A DNA stretch of 64,000 bases from Aeromonas sobria (GCF_000820145.1 NZ_CDBW01000029.1:1-64000); one strand, 5' to 3'. Positions 1 to 9,647 are shown, counted from the first letter of the stretch. Made by a program: numbers and translations. Notes: generated by a model not told the origin, from the sequence alone.

Positions 1-25
1 TTGGGAAACAACGCCGGGGTAAGGG

Positions 26-57
26 AAAGAGGGATGGTTTCGCCATCCCTCTTTTGC
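26..57. terminator. Hairpin terminator at left edge
   Basis: A 12-bp stem (AAAGAGGGATGG, loop TTTCG, matching arm) is followed by a T-rich run on the plus strand. It probably ends a gene that enters from the left of the window; it could also serve the minus-strand remnant that ends at 81. Confidence 0.7.
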
Positions 58-80
58 TTTTCTGGCTGCGCTATAGATGG

Positions 81-424
81 TCAGGCCATCTTGAACGGCG
101 TCAACGCTGCCAGTGGGGCATCCATGAATTCCTGCACCTCCTCGCCGTCTTGTAGCTCTCGCCGCGGGCGCTCCAGTATTCGAGGGTGTCGCCGCTGCTC
201 TCACCGATTATCTGCAGCAGCTGGTTCAGGCGCCAGGTATTGCCAGCGTTGATGAAGATGGAATTCATAGGGTTGTCGAACTGATGGATGCTGATGGTTT
301 CCACCCCTAAGCTTGTGCCAAGCTCATTGGCCTTGGCATCCCAGTCACTGCTGGTCACTACATAGGGGATGAGGCGGATGCGCTTGACCTGTTTGCGAGC
401 GAGCAGGGTTTGCGCCCGAGCTCA
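81..424 (-). pseudogene. Decayed gene remnant, frameshifted
   Basis: Read on the minus strand from about 424, an open frame gives a plausible protein segment (motifs RLIPYVVTSSDWDAK and NPMNSIFINAGNTWRL), then runs into nonsense after about position 165. A shift of frame there restores a sensible tail ending PLAALTPFKMA and a stop at 81-83. There is an in-frame stop just upstream of 424 and no credible start codon, so this looks like the 3' part of a broken gene. The family is not recognised. The opposite strand over 343-553 is also open, so the coding strand is not certain. Confidence 0.35.
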
Positions 425-599
425 GCCGAGCAGACCCGTAAATTCGGTGGCTTTACGTGGTTGAGCAATAGCTATTCTATGAACCGTGTCCTATCGGATA
501 TATGGCTGGCATCTGCGGCTATGCAATCAGCTTACGGTATGGCTTCGGGCTAATGTGGCATGTGGCGAATCAGCTTGAGTGGCCATCTGCTCATGATGG

Positions 600-791
600 T
601 CACTTCCCAACCTTTGCCATTGCTCGCTCAACCATGGTGGCTGGGGTTCTTTCCAGTGACGCATGATTGCACTCGGGGCAGATCTCAAACCAGTTGTAGC
701 CTCGTACCATGACGTCACTCTTGGGGGCGACCGTCTTGTGCCAGCCACATTTGGGGCAGTGAAAGGTAGAAGGGGGCGGGGTAATAGGCAT
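600..791 (-). CDS. Small zinc-ribbon hypothetical protein
   Basis: A 63-residue protein with two CPxC knuckles (CPKCGW near residue 11 and CPECNH near 36), the spacing expected of a zinc ribbon. The ATG at 791 is preceded by GAGGATCC, an acceptable ribosome binding site; a longer reading from 830 is possible but lacks this. It stands alone on the minus strand. Its function is unknown; such ribbons bind nucleic acid or stabilise small protein folds. Confidence 0.6.
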   Translation of the reverse strand: MPITPPPSTFHCPKCGWHKTVAPKSDVMVRGYNWFEICPECNHASLERTPATMVERAMAKVGK

Positions 792-1216
792 AGGATCCTC
801 AACAAGTTCCGTTTTGGTCCAATTTACCACAGTGACGACTTGTTGAGTGAAGCTGTTTCTGCATGTTGCATCGAAAATCCCCGTTCTTTCAGAACGGGAT
901 TAGGTCAAATAAGGTTCTTGATGGCTATGTCCCAATGATGTGTTGAAAGGCTCATATTCAAGTAGGCCATCAGAGATTACAGCGTTCTTCGGGTTGAACA
1001 ACGGGATGGGGATATCCGGGGTTATATGGCTGGCAAGGGGAGGTAACGGGGTGGTATGGCAGGATGAGCAGCTGTTGGGGTGATACGAATAGAGGCAAAT
1101 AAAAAATCCGAAACCAACTCAAGTGGTTTCGGATTTTTTCAGTTCTGAAGGACCAATCAAAAGATCCCAAGCTGATGGTGATTGCACCCTGAGGCGCGTT
1201 TTATATCAGCCGGATA
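792..1216. other. Intergenic stretch without a gene
   Basis: About 425 bases between the zinc-ribbon gene and fabB. Open frames here are short and lack ribosome binding sites. The only clear element is the fabB terminator at 1101-1139. Confidence 0.6.
1101..1139 (-). terminator. fabB terminator
   Basis: Long perfect stem AAAAAATCCGAAACCA with loop CTCAAG-like spacer and its complement, giving T runs on both strands. It lies about 80 bases downstream of the fabB stop. The same stem core recurs at 56256-56293. Confidence 0.85.
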
Positions 1217-2428
1217 TCAGCCTTTGAACTTGCTGAACACCAGAGAGGCGTTGGTACCGCCAAAGCCAAAGCTGTTGGACATGATGGTATTGAGCTCGGC
1301 CTCTTCGTACTCGCGTACGATGGGCAGACCTTCAGCCTTCTCGTCCAGGGTCTCGATGTTGATGCTGGGGGCAATAAAGCCGTGTTCCATCATCAGCAGG
1401 GAGTAGACAGCCTCATGAACGCCTGCGGCGCCCAGCGCATGGCCGGTCATCGCCTTGGTGGCGGAGATCTTGGGGCCCTTGGTGCCAAACAGGGTCTGGA
1501 TAGCTTCCAGCTCTTTGGTATCACCAACCGGAGTGGAGGTGCCGTGGGTGTTGATGTAATCAACAGTGCCAACACCTTGCATCGCCATCTTCATGCAACG
1601 CACCGCGCCTTCACCGCTCGGTGCAACCATGTCGTAGCCATCGGAGGTGGCACCGTAACCGGTCAGTTCGGCATAGATGTGAGCACCACGGGCCAGCGCA
1701 TGTTCCAGCTCTTCAACGACCAGAATGCCACCGCCACCGGAGATAACGAAACCGTCACGGTTCGCATCATAGGTACGGGACGCTTTTTCCGGGGTGTCGT
1801 TGTACTTGGTGGAGAGGGCGCCCATGGCGTCAAACTGGATGGTAGAGGACCAGTCCAGCTCTTCACCGCCGCCAGCGAACACCACATCCTGTTTGCCAAG
1901 CTGGATCAACTCCATGGCGTGACCGATGCAATGAGCAGAGGTAGCGCAGGCAGAGCTGATGGAGTAGTTGACACCCTTGATCTGGAACGGGGTCGCCAGG
2001 CAGGCAGAGGTGGTGGAAGACATGGTGCGCGGCACCATGTAAGGACCCACACGCTTGACCCCTTTCTCACGGGCGATGTCCACAGATTCCGAGGTGTTCT
2101 TGCCGGAGGCACCACCTGAACCGACCACCAGGCCGGTACGCTCGTTGGAGACCTGATCTTCCGCCAGACCGGCATCTTCAATGGCCTGCTGCATGGAGAG
2201 GTAGGCGTAGGCCGCAGCGTCGCCCATGAAACGCATGACTTTACGGTCGATCAGTTCAGACGGCTCGAGTTTGATGTTACCCCAGACACGGCTGCGCAGG
2301 CTGTGCTGCTCGAACTGCTCGGAATAGGTGATGCCGGATTTACCTGCTTTCAGGGAGGCCAGCACTTCTTCCTTGTTGTTGCCGATACTGGAGATGACGC
2401 CGATACCGGTGATCACTGCTCTTCTCAT
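1217..2428 (-). CDS. fabB: Beta-ketoacyl-ACP synthase I
   Basis: Cytoplasmic condensing enzyme of type II fatty acid synthesis; it elongates acyl-ACP with malonyl-ACP and is needed for the unsaturated branch. The 403 residues match the usual length (E. coli 406). The thiolase-fold catalytic triad is visible: Cys161 in [10 protein letters not shown], His in [11 protein letters not shown] and His in [12 protein letters not shown] rather than KAS II is supported by overall resemblance to E. coli FabB. It is transcribed alone on the minus strand and ends at a strong hairpin. The start at 2428 has a GAGATGA-type binding site. Confidence 0.97.
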   Translation of the reverse strand: MRRAVITGIGVISSIGNNKEEVLASLKAGKSGITYSEQFEQHSLRSRVWGNIKLEPSELIDRKVMRFMGDAAAYAYLSMQQAIEDAGLAEDQVSNERTGLVVGSGGASGKNTSESVDIAREKGVKRVGPYMVPRTMSSTTSACLATPFQIKGVNYSISSACATSAHCIGHAMELIQLGKQDVVFAGGGEELDWSSTIQFDAMGALSTKYNDTPEKASRTYDANRDGFVISGGGGILVVEELEHALARGAHIYAELTGYGATSDGYDMVAPSGEGAVRCMKMAMQGVGTVDYINTHGTSTPVGDTKELEAIQTLFGTKGPKISATKAMTGHALGAAGVHEAVYSLLMMEHGFIAPSINIETLDEKAEGLPIVREYEEAELNTIMSNSFGFGGTNASLVFSKFKG

Positions 2429-3197
2429 TAATTCATCTCGTCTGGAAAAACTGGCACCAAGTCTACCCGCTTTCAGCTGCCAAACTGGTCTGCTTTCACT
2501 TAGTAGGTAGAGAAGGTGTGCTTATGGTGAGTGCGAGAGCTTATCACGCTGCCTATCAGGTGTCAGTAACGGGAGAGCTCATCCATCTGTCGTGGCAGAG
2601 TGAACGCTTGGTGGTCTCAATCAACCTGGTAGCCTGGTGTAGCTGCGGGCCTGCGACGGTGAACAACCGCTGCAACCCCCAGGCAAGCACGGGGAACTGC
2701 GCTATTGCGTCATGCCTCGCCCCAACGTGATGAGTGCAGTTGCTGAAGATGAAAGGTTATGGCAGGACGGCATTGCCCTTGGGGCTGTCTCCCGAGGCCC
2801 GGGATATATAGCGCAGATATCAACGCACTCTGTTGAATTATCATAATGATAATGGTCAGCCAGATTATATCATTTCAACCCCTGTAGAACGGGCTGAATG
2901 ATAATTCTCACCCCCATTGGGCGAGACAATTTATTTATGATTATCTGGGGGGGTAATGCGTTGGTCAGATGTATCTGGCGTTTCATGGAATAAATCGCTG
3001 AAATAGCTGCTTTTTTTGTGGGTGGCATCACATACTTTCGCCATTTATTAATATCTGCCAGAATTTTATTAGCTTGGCATGGTTATTGATTGCCTTACAT
3101 CGACGCTAACCGATGAGCTCACCCACAACCGGGATGCTGGTGACATCGTGAGTGAAAGGGGAGCTATCCATATCTCATCCAATGATTGGGGCGAACG
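2429..3197. other. Long regulatory gap between fabB and ygeW
   Basis: About 770 bases between divergent genes with no convincing gene; the open frame at 2518-2730 lacks a binding site and a recognisable product. The part from 2820 to 3100 is AT-rich, contains the 17-base palindrome at 2837-2853 and probably holds the ygeW promoter. In E. coli the neighbour of fabB is mnmC and that of ygeW is the regulator ygeV; neither is here. Confidence 0.6.
2837..2853. promoter_or_regulatory. AT-rich palindrome, Fur-like
   Basis: ATTATCAT-A-ATGATAAT is a perfect inverted repeat about 345 bases upstream of ygeW. Overlapping bases 2843-2861 match about 13 of 19 positions of the Fur consensus, which is modest. 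It may be an operator for Fur or another dimeric regulator. Confidence 0.3.
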
Positions 3198-4385
3198 ATG
3201 AAAGCAGTTAACGAATTAATCAAAGAGATCAGAGCACTCAAGTCCAACCTGCATGAAAAAGATTTTCTGCTGACCTGGGAGCAAACCCCTCAGGAGCTGG
3301 AGCTGGTATTGAAACTGGCCGAATCCCTCAAGACCCTGCGCGCCGAAAATATCTGCACCAAACTGTTTAATAGCGGGCTCGGTATCTCGGTTTTCCGCGA
3401 TAACTCCACCCGAACCCGCTTCTCTTACGCCTCCGCCTTGAACCTGCTCGGTCTGGCCCAGCAGGACCTAGATGAGGGTAAATCCCAGATCGCCCACGGC
3501 GAGACCGTCCGTGAAACTGCCAACATGATCTCGTTTTGCGCCGATGCCATCGGGATCCGTGACGACATGTTCCTCGGTGCCGGTAACGCCTATATGCGCG
3601 AAGTGGGCGCTGCACTGGACGAAGGGTTCGAAAAAGGTGTGCTGCCCCAGCGTCCGGCACTGGTCAACCTGCAGTGCGACATTGATCACCCGACCCAGTC
3701 GATGGCTGATCTCGCCTGGTTGCAGGAGCACTTCGGCAGTCTGGAGAGCCTCAAGGGCAAGAAGATTGCCATGACCTGGGCCTACTCCCCGAGCTACGGC
3801 AAGCCGCTCTCCGTGCCCCAGGGCATCATAGGTCTGATGACCCGTTTCGGCATGGATGTGACCCTGGCCCACCCGGAAGGGTATGACCTGATCCCGGACG
3901 TGATCGAAGTGGCCAAAGAGAATGCCAAGGCCTCCGGCGGCAGCTTTCGTCAGGTCACCTCCATAGAAGAGGCGTTCAAGGACGCCGATATCGTCTATCC
4001 CAAGTCCTGGGCCCCCTACAAGGTGATGGAGCAGCGCACCGAGCTGCTGCGTGCCAATGACCACGCTGGCCTCAAGGAGCTGGAGAAACACTGTCTGGAG
4101 CAGAACGCCAAGCACAAGGATTGGCACTGCACCGAGGAGATGATGAAACTCACCAAGAGGGGCGAGGCGCTCTATATGCACTGCCTGCCCGCCGATATTT
4201 CCGGTGTCTCCTGCAAAGAGGGTGAAGTGACCGAAGGGGTATTCGAAAAATATCGTATCGCCACTTACAAAGAGGCGAGCTGGAAGCCCTATATTATCGC
4301 CGCCATGATCATGGCCCGTAAATTCTCCGCTCCGGCCGAAACCCTGGAAAATCTGATTAAAGAGGCGCAAAAGCGGGTTAAATAA
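3198..4385 (+). CDS. ygeW: Knotted carbamoyltransferase YgeW
   Basis: Member of the aspartate/ornithine carbamoyltransferase superfamily whose natural substrate is not settled; in this cluster it is thought to act on a ureido compound of purine breakdown, probably releasing carbamoyl phosphate and 2,3-diaminopropionate. At 395 residues it aligns end to end with E. coli YgeW (396). The carbamoyl-phosphate motif FRDNSTRTRFS is near residue 70 and the second-domain motif MHCLPADISG near 328. I chose ATG 3198 because the homologue begins MKxVNELIK; an upstream TTG at 3186 is in frame but unlikely. It is the first gene of the ygeW-ygeX-ygeY-hyuA-yqeA series. Confidence 0.95.
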   Translation: MKAVNELIKEIRALKSNLHEKDFLLTWEQTPQELELVLKLAESLKTLRAENICTKLFNSGLGISVFRDNSTRTRFSYASALNLLGLAQQDLDEGKSQIAHGETVRETANMISFCADAIGIRDDMFLGAGNAYMREVGAALDEGFEKGVLPQRPALVNLQCDIDHPTQSMADLAWLQEHFGSLESLKGKKIAMTWAYSPSYGKPLSVPQGIIGLMTRFGMDVTLAHPEGYDLIPDVIEVAKENAKASGGSFRQVTSIEEAFKDADIVYPKSWAPYKVMEQRTELLRANDHAGLKELEKHCLEQNAKHKDWHCTEEMMKLTKRGEALYMHCLPADISGVSCKEGEVTEGVFEKYRIATYKEASWKPYIIAAMIMARKFSAPAETLENLIKEAQKRVK

Positions 4386-4395
4386 ATAACAGCAG

Positions 4396-4419
4396 GGCAG
4401 GGTGAGTATTCATCCTGCC
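4396..4419 (+). promoter_or_regulatory. Intercistronic hairpin ygeW-ygeX
   Basis: GGCAGG and CCTGCC arms around a 12-base loop, without a T run. It is more likely an mRNA processing or stability element than a terminator. Confidence 0.35.
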
Positions 4420-4522
4420 TAGACTGTATAACCCATTATTTCGAGTTTTCTCCCCGTGGCATCTGAATAACGGATCTCCCGGCGAGGCAGCTCTTTGTCA
4501 GGTAACGCCTAGTGAGGTAAGC

Positions 4523-5722
4523 ATGTCCCAATTTTCTTTGAAGATGGATATTGCCGATAACCGCTTTTTTACCGCCGAGCCATCACCGCTGTTTTCCCGT
4601 GTTGAAGCACAAAAGGCTCGTGCCTTTCATAAAAAACTGGCCGGTTATGAGCCGACTCCCCTGTGCGACCTTATCGATCTGGCCGCCTATATCGGGGTGA
4701 AAAATATATTGGTCAAGGATGAGTCAAAGCGCTTTGGCCTCAATGCCTTCAAGATGCTGGGTGGCGTTTATGCCATCGCCAACCTGCTCTGTGAAAAATA
4801 TGGGGTGGCTATCGAGGATTTCTCCTTTGATCTCATCAAACGCACCATCAAGGAGCCGATGACCTTCGCCACCACCACAGATGGCAACCATGGTCGCGGC
4901 GTTGCCTGGGCTGCCAAGCAGGTGGGTCAGCATGCGGTGGTCTACATGCCCAAGGGCTCCGCCCAGGAGCGGGTGGATCACATCCTCAACCTCGGTGCCG
5001 AGTGCATTGTCACCGACATGAACTATGACGACACCGTGCGCCTGACCATGAAGATGGCCGAAGAGCGCGGTTGGCACATTGTGCAGGACACCGCCTGGGA
5101 GGGCTACACCAAGATCCCGACCTGGATCATGCAGGGTTACTCCACCCTGGCCGACGAAGCGGTCGAGCAGATGCAGGATATGGGCATCAAGCAGCCCACT
5201 CACGTGCTGCTGCAGGCCGGGGTAGGGGCGCTGGCGGGCGGGGTGCTCGGTTATCTGGTTGACTGCTTCGGGGCAAAAAACCTGCACAGCATAGTGGTCG
5301 AGCCGGATCAGGCCGACTGCATCTACCGCTCCGGCGTGGCGGGGGAGATGGTCAACGTGGGGGGTGATATGCGCACCATCATGGCCGGTCTCGCCTGTGG
5401 CGAACCCAACCCGCTCGGCTGGCCACTGCTCAGAAGCTGCACCACCCAGTTCATCTCCTGTGACGACAAGGTGTCGGCGCTGGGCATGCGGGTGCTGGGC
5501 AACCCCCTTGGCAATGACCCCCGCATTATCTCCGGCGAATCCGGCTCGGTCGGCACCGGTGTGTTGGCGGCAGTACGTCACCACCCGGATCGCGCGGCGC
5601 TGATGGTGCGTCTCGGGCTGGATAGCAACTCGGTGGTGCTGATCATCAACACCGAAGGGGATACCGATGTGACCCACTACCGGGAAGTGGTGTGGGAAGG
5701 CAAGCATCCAGCCTGCGAGTAA
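4523..5722 (+). CDS. ygeX: 2,3-diaminopropionate ammonia-lyase
   Basis: PLP-dependent fold-type II enzyme that converts 2,3-diaminopropionate (both isomers in E. coli) to pyruvate and two ammonia. The 399 residues match E. coli YgeX (398). The PLP lysine is Lys77 in GLNAFKMLGG; the asparagine/glycine-rich TTDGNHGRG loop follows near residue 120. In this context it yields pyruvate from the carbon skeleton left after purine-ring cleavage. It lies 137 bases after ygeW on the same strand; ATG 4523 is preceded by AGTGAGGTAAGC. Confidence 0.96.
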   Translation: MSQFSLKMDIADNRFFTAEPSPLFSRVEAQKARAFHKKLAGYEPTPLCDLIDLAAYIGVKNILVKDESKRFGLNAFKMLGGVYAIANLLCEKYGVAIEDFSFDLIKRTIKEPMTFATTTDGNHGRGVAWAAKQVGQHAVVYMPKGSAQERVDHILNLGAECIVTDMNYDDTVRLTMKMAEERGWHIVQDTAWEGYTKIPTWIMQGYSTLADEAVEQMQDMGIKQPTHVLLQAGVGALAGGVLGYLVDCFGAKNLHSIVVEPDQADCIYRSGVAGEMVNVGGDMRTIMAGLACGEPNPLGWPLLRSCTTQFISCDDKVSALGMRVLGNPLGNDPRIISGESGSVGTGVLAAVRHHPDRAALMVRLGLDSNSVVLIINTEGDTDVTHYREVVWEGKHPACE

Positions 5723-5745
5723 TCACCACGAATCAAAGAAATGAT

Positions 5746-5767
5746 CGCGCCCTGTCAACGGGGCGCG
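5746..5767 (+). promoter_or_regulatory. Intercistronic hairpin ygeX-ygeY
   Basis: Seven-base stem CGCGCCC/GGGCGCG with an eight-base loop and no following T run. Probably an mRNA stability element inside the transcript. Confidence 0.35.
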
Positions 5768-5831
5768 GTAACGGGCACAGGGCGCTGCCGACGAACAGGC
5801 CGCGCACTCTCAGTTGTTATGGAGAATCACA

Positions 5832-7049
5832 ATGAGCAAGCAAATTCCGTTTGAAATGGTGTTGGAGAAGGCCTACCAGTACAAGGCCGAGATGAGTCAG
5901 TTCCTGCGCGACATGATCGCTATCCCGAGCGAAAGCTGCGATGAAGAGCGGGTGGTACTGCGCATCAAGCAGGAGATGGAGAAGGTTGGTTTCGACAAGG
6001 TCGAGATCGACCCCATGGGCAACGTGCTGGGCTATATCGGCCACGGCCCGCACCTGATCGCCATGGATGCCCACATCGATACCGTCGGGGTCGGCAACCG
6101 CGCCAACTGGACCTTCGACCCCTATGAGGGGATGGAAGATCACGAGATCATCGGCGGCCGTGGCGCCTCCGATCAGGAAGGGGGCATGGCCTCCATGGTC
6201 TATGCGGGCAAGATCATCAAGGATTTGGGGCTGGAAGATAAATACACCCTGCTGGTGACCGGTACCGTGCAGGAGGAGGATTGCGATGGTCTCTGCTGGC
6301 AGTACATCATCGAGCAGAGCAAGATCCGCCCCGAGTTTGTGGTCAGTACCGAGCCGACCGACTGCCAGATCTACCGTGGCCAGCGTGGCCGTATGGAGAT
6401 CCGTGTCGAGGTGCAGGGTGTCAGTTGCCACGGCTCCGCGCCGGAGCGCGGTGACAACGCCATCTTCAAGATGGGCCCGATCCTGGGCGAATTGCAGGAG
6501 CTCAGCCACAACCTTGGCAATGACGACTTCCTCGGCAAGGGGACCCTGACCGTTTCCGAGATCTTCTTCACCTCCCCGAGCCGCTGCGCGGTGGCGGACA
6601 GCTGCGCCGTCTCCATCGACCGCCGTCTCACCTGGGGCGAGAGCTGGCAAGGTGCGCTGGACGAGATCCGAGCCCTGCCTGCGGTACAAGCCGCCGGTGC
6701 CGAGGTCTCCATGTACCAGTACGATCGTCCGGCCTATACCGGTCTGGTCTACCCGACCGAGTGCTACTTCCCGACCTGGAAAGTGGAAGAGGATCACATC
6801 ACGGTCAAGACCCTCTCCAAGGCCTATCGCGAGCTGTTCCGCAAAGAGCCGGTGGTGGACAAGTGGACCTTCTCGACCAACGGGGTCTCCATCATGGGTC
6901 GCCACGGCATTCCGGTCATCGGCTTTGGTCCAGGTAAAGAGCCGGAAGCCCACGCCCCGAACGAGAAGACCTGGAAAGAGCATCTGGTCAAGTGCGCCGC
7001 CATGTATGCGGTGATCCCCATGCTCTATCTGGCCGAGCTGGACAAGTAA
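5832..7049 (+). CDS. ygeY: YgeY, M20-family amidohydrolase
   Basis: Metal-dependent hydrolase of the M20/ArgE/DapE family, 405 residues (E. coli YgeY 403). Metal-site motifs are present: [10 protein letters not shown] near residue 75, [11 protein letters not shown] near 108 and the catalytic QEEDCDGL near 148. In the purine cluster it is proposed to cut an amide or carbamoyl bond of a ureido intermediate; the exact substrate is inferred, not seen. ATG 5832 was chosen over the upstream TTG at 5814 because GGAG lies at the right distance and the homologue starts here. Confidence 0.93.
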   Translation: MSKQIPFEMVLEKAYQYKAEMSQFLRDMIAIPSESCDEERVVLRIKQEMEKVGFDKVEIDPMGNVLGYIGHGPHLIAMDAHIDTVGVGNRANWTFDPYEGMEDHEIIGGRGASDQEGGMASMVYAGKIIKDLGLEDKYTLLVTGTVQEEDCDGLCWQYIIEQSKIRPEFVVSTEPTDCQIYRGQRGRMEIRVEVQGVSCHGSAPERGDNAIFKMGPILGELQELSHNLGNDDFLGKGTLTVSEIFFTSPSRCAVADSCAVSIDRRLTWGESWQGALDEIRALPAVQAAGAEVSMYQYDRPAYTGLVYPTECYFPTWKVEEDHITVKTLSKAYRELFRKEPVVDKWTFSTNGVSIMGRHGIPVIGFGPGKEPEAHAPNEKTWKEHLVKCAAMYAVIPMLYLAELDK

Positions 7050-7096
7050 GGGGTCTGCCGGGGGGTGACCGCTATCGTCGCCCGGCTGTTGCAAGT

Positions 7097-7119
7097 GCCC
7101 CGTCTGTGGCAGGCGGGGC
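7097..7119 (+). promoter_or_regulatory. Intercistronic hairpin ygeY-hyuA
   Basis: Nine-pair stem GCCCCGTCT/AGGCGGGGC with one G-T pair and a five-base loop. It lacks a T run, so it is not a standard terminator. Confidence 0.35.
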
Positions 7120-7158
7120 CTTGGTGTTTGAAGCTATGGGAGGTTCGAGGTGGTGGGG

Positions 7159-8610
7159 ATGAAACGGCTGATAAAAAACGGTGTGCTGGTCGATCCACAA
7201 GGGGAGTATCGTCAGGATCTGCTGATCGATAACGGGGTGATCCGCGCCCGTGCGGCCGATATCCAGCCCGATGGTGAGACCGAGGTGATCGATGCTAGCG
7301 GCTGCTACGTGATGCCCGGTGGCATCGACGTCCACACCCACTTCAACATCGATGTGGGCATCGCCCGCAGTTGCGATGACTTTTTCAGCGGTACCCGTGC
7401 CGCCGCTTGTGGTGGTACTACTTCCATCATCGACCACATGGGATTTGGCCCGGCGGGATGCAATCTGCATCACCAGCTGGCCCGTTATCACGACTACGCC
7501 GCCGATCAGGCGGTGATCGACTACAGCTTTCATGGCGTGATCCAGCATGTGGATGACGCCATCCTCCACGAAATGGCCGCCATGGTGCAGGAGGAGGGGA
7601 TCAGCAGCTTCAAGCTCTATCTCACCTACCAGTACAAGTTGGGGGACCATGACGTGCTGCGCGCGCTGGCTCGCCTCAAAGAGGTGGGGGCGCTCGCCAC
7701 CGTCCATCCCGAGAACGATGCCGCCATCGCGACGCGCCGTGCGGCCCTGTTGGCCGCTGGCCACCATGAGCCCTGGTATCACCCGCAAAGCCGTCCGCTG
7801 GAGTGCGAGGCGGAGGCGATCGCCCGGATGATCAATCTGGCGGGGCTGGCGGGCAATGCGCCGCTCTATATCGTCCACCTCTCCAACGGCTTGGGGCTGG
7901 AGTACCTCAAGCTGGCGCGCCGTCAGGGTCAGCCAGTCTGGGTGGAGACCTGCCCGCAATATCTGCTGCTCGATGACAGCTGCTACTACCGCGAAGACGG
8001 GGTCGACTTCCTGTTGAGCCCGCCGCTGCGCGGGCGCAGCGAGCAGGACAAGCTGTGGGTCGGCGTCGCTGCTGGCGACATCGATACAGTGGCGACCGAT
8101 CACTGCAACTTCTCCCACGCCCAGCGCATGACCCTCTCGGGCGGCGATTTCAGCCGCTGCCCCAACGGCTTGCCCGGGGTCGAGAACCGGATGTTGCTGC
8201 TGTTTGCCCACGGGGTGCTCGGCGGGCGCATCTCGCCATCGCGCTTTGTGGCGCTCACCAGCGCCAATTCGGCGCGCCTGTTTGGCCTCTGGCCGCGCAA
8301 GGGCAATCTGCAGCCAGGGGCCGACGCCGATCTGGTGCTGATGGATCCCCGTGGCGAGACCCAAATCCGCCACGCCGCGCTGCATGACAACGGAGACTAC
8401 AGCCCCTACGAGGGGATGCGCTGCCCCAGCCAGATCAGGATGACCCTCAGTCGCGGCGAGATCGTGGCCCGCGATGGTGAGTTCACCGGACAACGGGGTC
8501 ATGGCCGCTTTCTGGCGAGGGCACCCTTTGATCCGCAGCTGGTTGATCCGCTGCTGGGCAAAGCGGTCAGTGCGCCATCCCCTTGCGCCACCCAGTTGGC
8601 AACTCGCTAG
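7159..8610 (+). CDS. hyuA: Dihydropyrimidinase-like (D-phenyl)hydantoinase
   Basis: Cyclic amidohydrolase of the hydantoinase/dihydropyrimidinase family; E. coli HyuA opens D-phenylhydantoin, and the cluster implies a cyclic ureide of purine origin. The dinuclear metal motif DVHTHFN is near residue 58, the lysine expected to be carboxylated is in SSFKLYLTYQYK near 150, and a metal-binding aspartate is in ATDHCNF. At 483 residues it is about 20 longer than E. coli HyuA (461), the excess being at the C terminus. ATG 7159 follows GAGGTGGTGGGG; the homologue starts MRVLIKNG here. Confidence 0.93.
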   Translation: MKRLIKNGVLVDPQGEYRQDLLIDNGVIRARAADIQPDGETEVIDASGCYVMPGGIDVHTHFNIDVGIARSCDDFFSGTRAAACGGTTSIIDHMGFGPAGCNLHHQLARYHDYAADQAVIDYSFHGVIQHVDDAILHEMAAMVQEEGISSFKLYLTYQYKLGDHDVLRALARLKEVGALATVHPENDAAIATRRAALLAAGHHEPWYHPQSRPLECEAEAIARMINLAGLAGNAPLYIVHLSNGLGLEYLKLARRQGQPVWVETCPQYLLLDDSCYYREDGVDFLLSPPLRGRSEQDKLWVGVAAGDIDTVATDHCNFSHAQRMTLSGGDFSRCPNGLPGVENRMLLLFAHGVLGGRISPSRFVALTSANSARLFGLWPRKGNLQPGADADLVLMDPRGETQIRHAALHDNGDYSPYEGMRCPSQIRMTLSRGEIVARDGEFTGQRGHGRFLARAPFDPQLVDPLLGKAVSAPSPCATQLATR

Positions 8611-8714
8611 GGTGGGCATTTGCCACGGCACAAATGGCAGAAAACAGCACAGCGATAGACAGAACAACCGAGCCGGTATGACGCCGGCCAACCCTTATCA
8701 TCGGAGAGCACAAG

Positions 8715-9647
8715 ATGAAACAGCGTATCGTACTGGCCCTGGGGGGCAACGCTCTGGGCAACAACCTGCCCGAGCAGATGAAGGCGGTGCAGAGCACGGC
8801 GGGCACCATCGCCGACCTGATCGCCCAAGGGCACGAAGTGGTGGTCACCCACGGCAACGGGCCGCAGGTGGGGATGATCCAGCAGGCATTCGAGGTGGCG
8901 GCCCGCCACGAGCCAAAATCCCCCCATCTGCCGATGTCGGTCTGCGTGGCCCTGAGTCAGGGTTATATCGGTTATGACCTGCAAAACGCCCTGCGCGAAG
9001 CCTTGCTGGAGCGTGGCATCCACAAGCCGGTCGCTACTCTGGTGACGCAAGTGGAGGTGGATAAAAACGACCCCGCCTTCCTCGATCCGAGCAAACCCAT
9101 CGGCGGTTTCTTCAGCAAGGAGGAGGCCGAGGTACTGATGGCGCAGGGTGAGCACCTCAAAGAGGATGCCGGTCGTGGTTATCGCCGGGTGGTGGCATCT
9201 CCCAAGCCCATTAACATTATCGAAAAAGAGACAGTCACCGCCATGCTGGCCGCCGGTCAGGTGGTGATCACCGTCGGTGGGGGCGGTATTCCGGTACTGC
9301 GGGAGGGGAACCATCTGCGTGGTGCCAGCGCGGTGATCGACAAGGATTGGGCCAGTGCCAAGCTGGCGGAACTGATCGACGCCGACATGCTGATCATCCT
9401 CACCGCGGTGGAGAAAGTCGCCATCAACTTCGGCAAGCCCGATGTGCAGTGGCTCGATACCCTGAGCGTGGCTGATGCCAACAGCTTTATCGCCCAGGGG
9501 CAGTTTGCCAAGGGCTCCATGTTGCCCAAGGTGGAGGCGGCGCTTTCCTTTGCCACCTCGCTGCCGGGACGCAAATCCCTCATCACCTTGCTGGAGAAGG
9601 CCGCCGAGGGGATCGCGGGCAAGACCGGCACCCTGATCAGCCAGTAA
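8715..9647 (+). CDS. yqeA: Carbamate kinase
   Basis: Transfers phosphate from carbamoyl phosphate to ADP, giving ATP, CO2 and ammonia. It has 310 residues, as in E. coli YqeA, with the amino acid kinase motifs LGGNALG at the N terminus, THGNGPQVG near 45, VGGGGIPV near 188 and DKDWASAKLA near 210. It closes the ygeW module: if YgeW releases carbamoyl phosphate, YqeA gives the substrate-level phosphorylation step. A GGAG binding site precedes ATG 8715, and a terminator follows. Confidence 0.95.
   Translation: MKQRIVLALGGNALGNNLPEQMKAVQSTAGTIADLIAQGHEVVVTHGNGPQVGMIQQAFEVAARHEPKSPHLPMSVCVALSQGYIGYDLQNALREALLERGIHKPVATLVTQVEVDKNDPAFLDPSKPIGGFFSKEEAEVLMAQGEHLKEDAGRGYRRVVASPKPINIIEKETVTAMLAAGQVVITVGGGGIPVLREGNHLRGASAVIDKDWASAKLAELIDADMLIILTAVEKVAINFGKPDVQWLDTLSVADANSFIAQGQFAKGSMLPKVEAALSFATSLPGRKSLITLLEKAAEGIAGKTGTLISQ

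Noticed and set aside
1382-2119. Long plus-strand frame opposite fabB
   Set aside because: Mirror frame of a conserved gene in high-GC DNA, with no binding site or family match.
2480-2500. FadR-like half site (ACTGGTCTG) upstream of fabB
   Set aside because: Only one half matches the FadR consensus, so I did not list it as an operator.
3050-3110. Possible sigma-54 promoter upstream of ygeW
   Set aside because: GG and GC elements exist but the spacing is 14 bases rather than 10.
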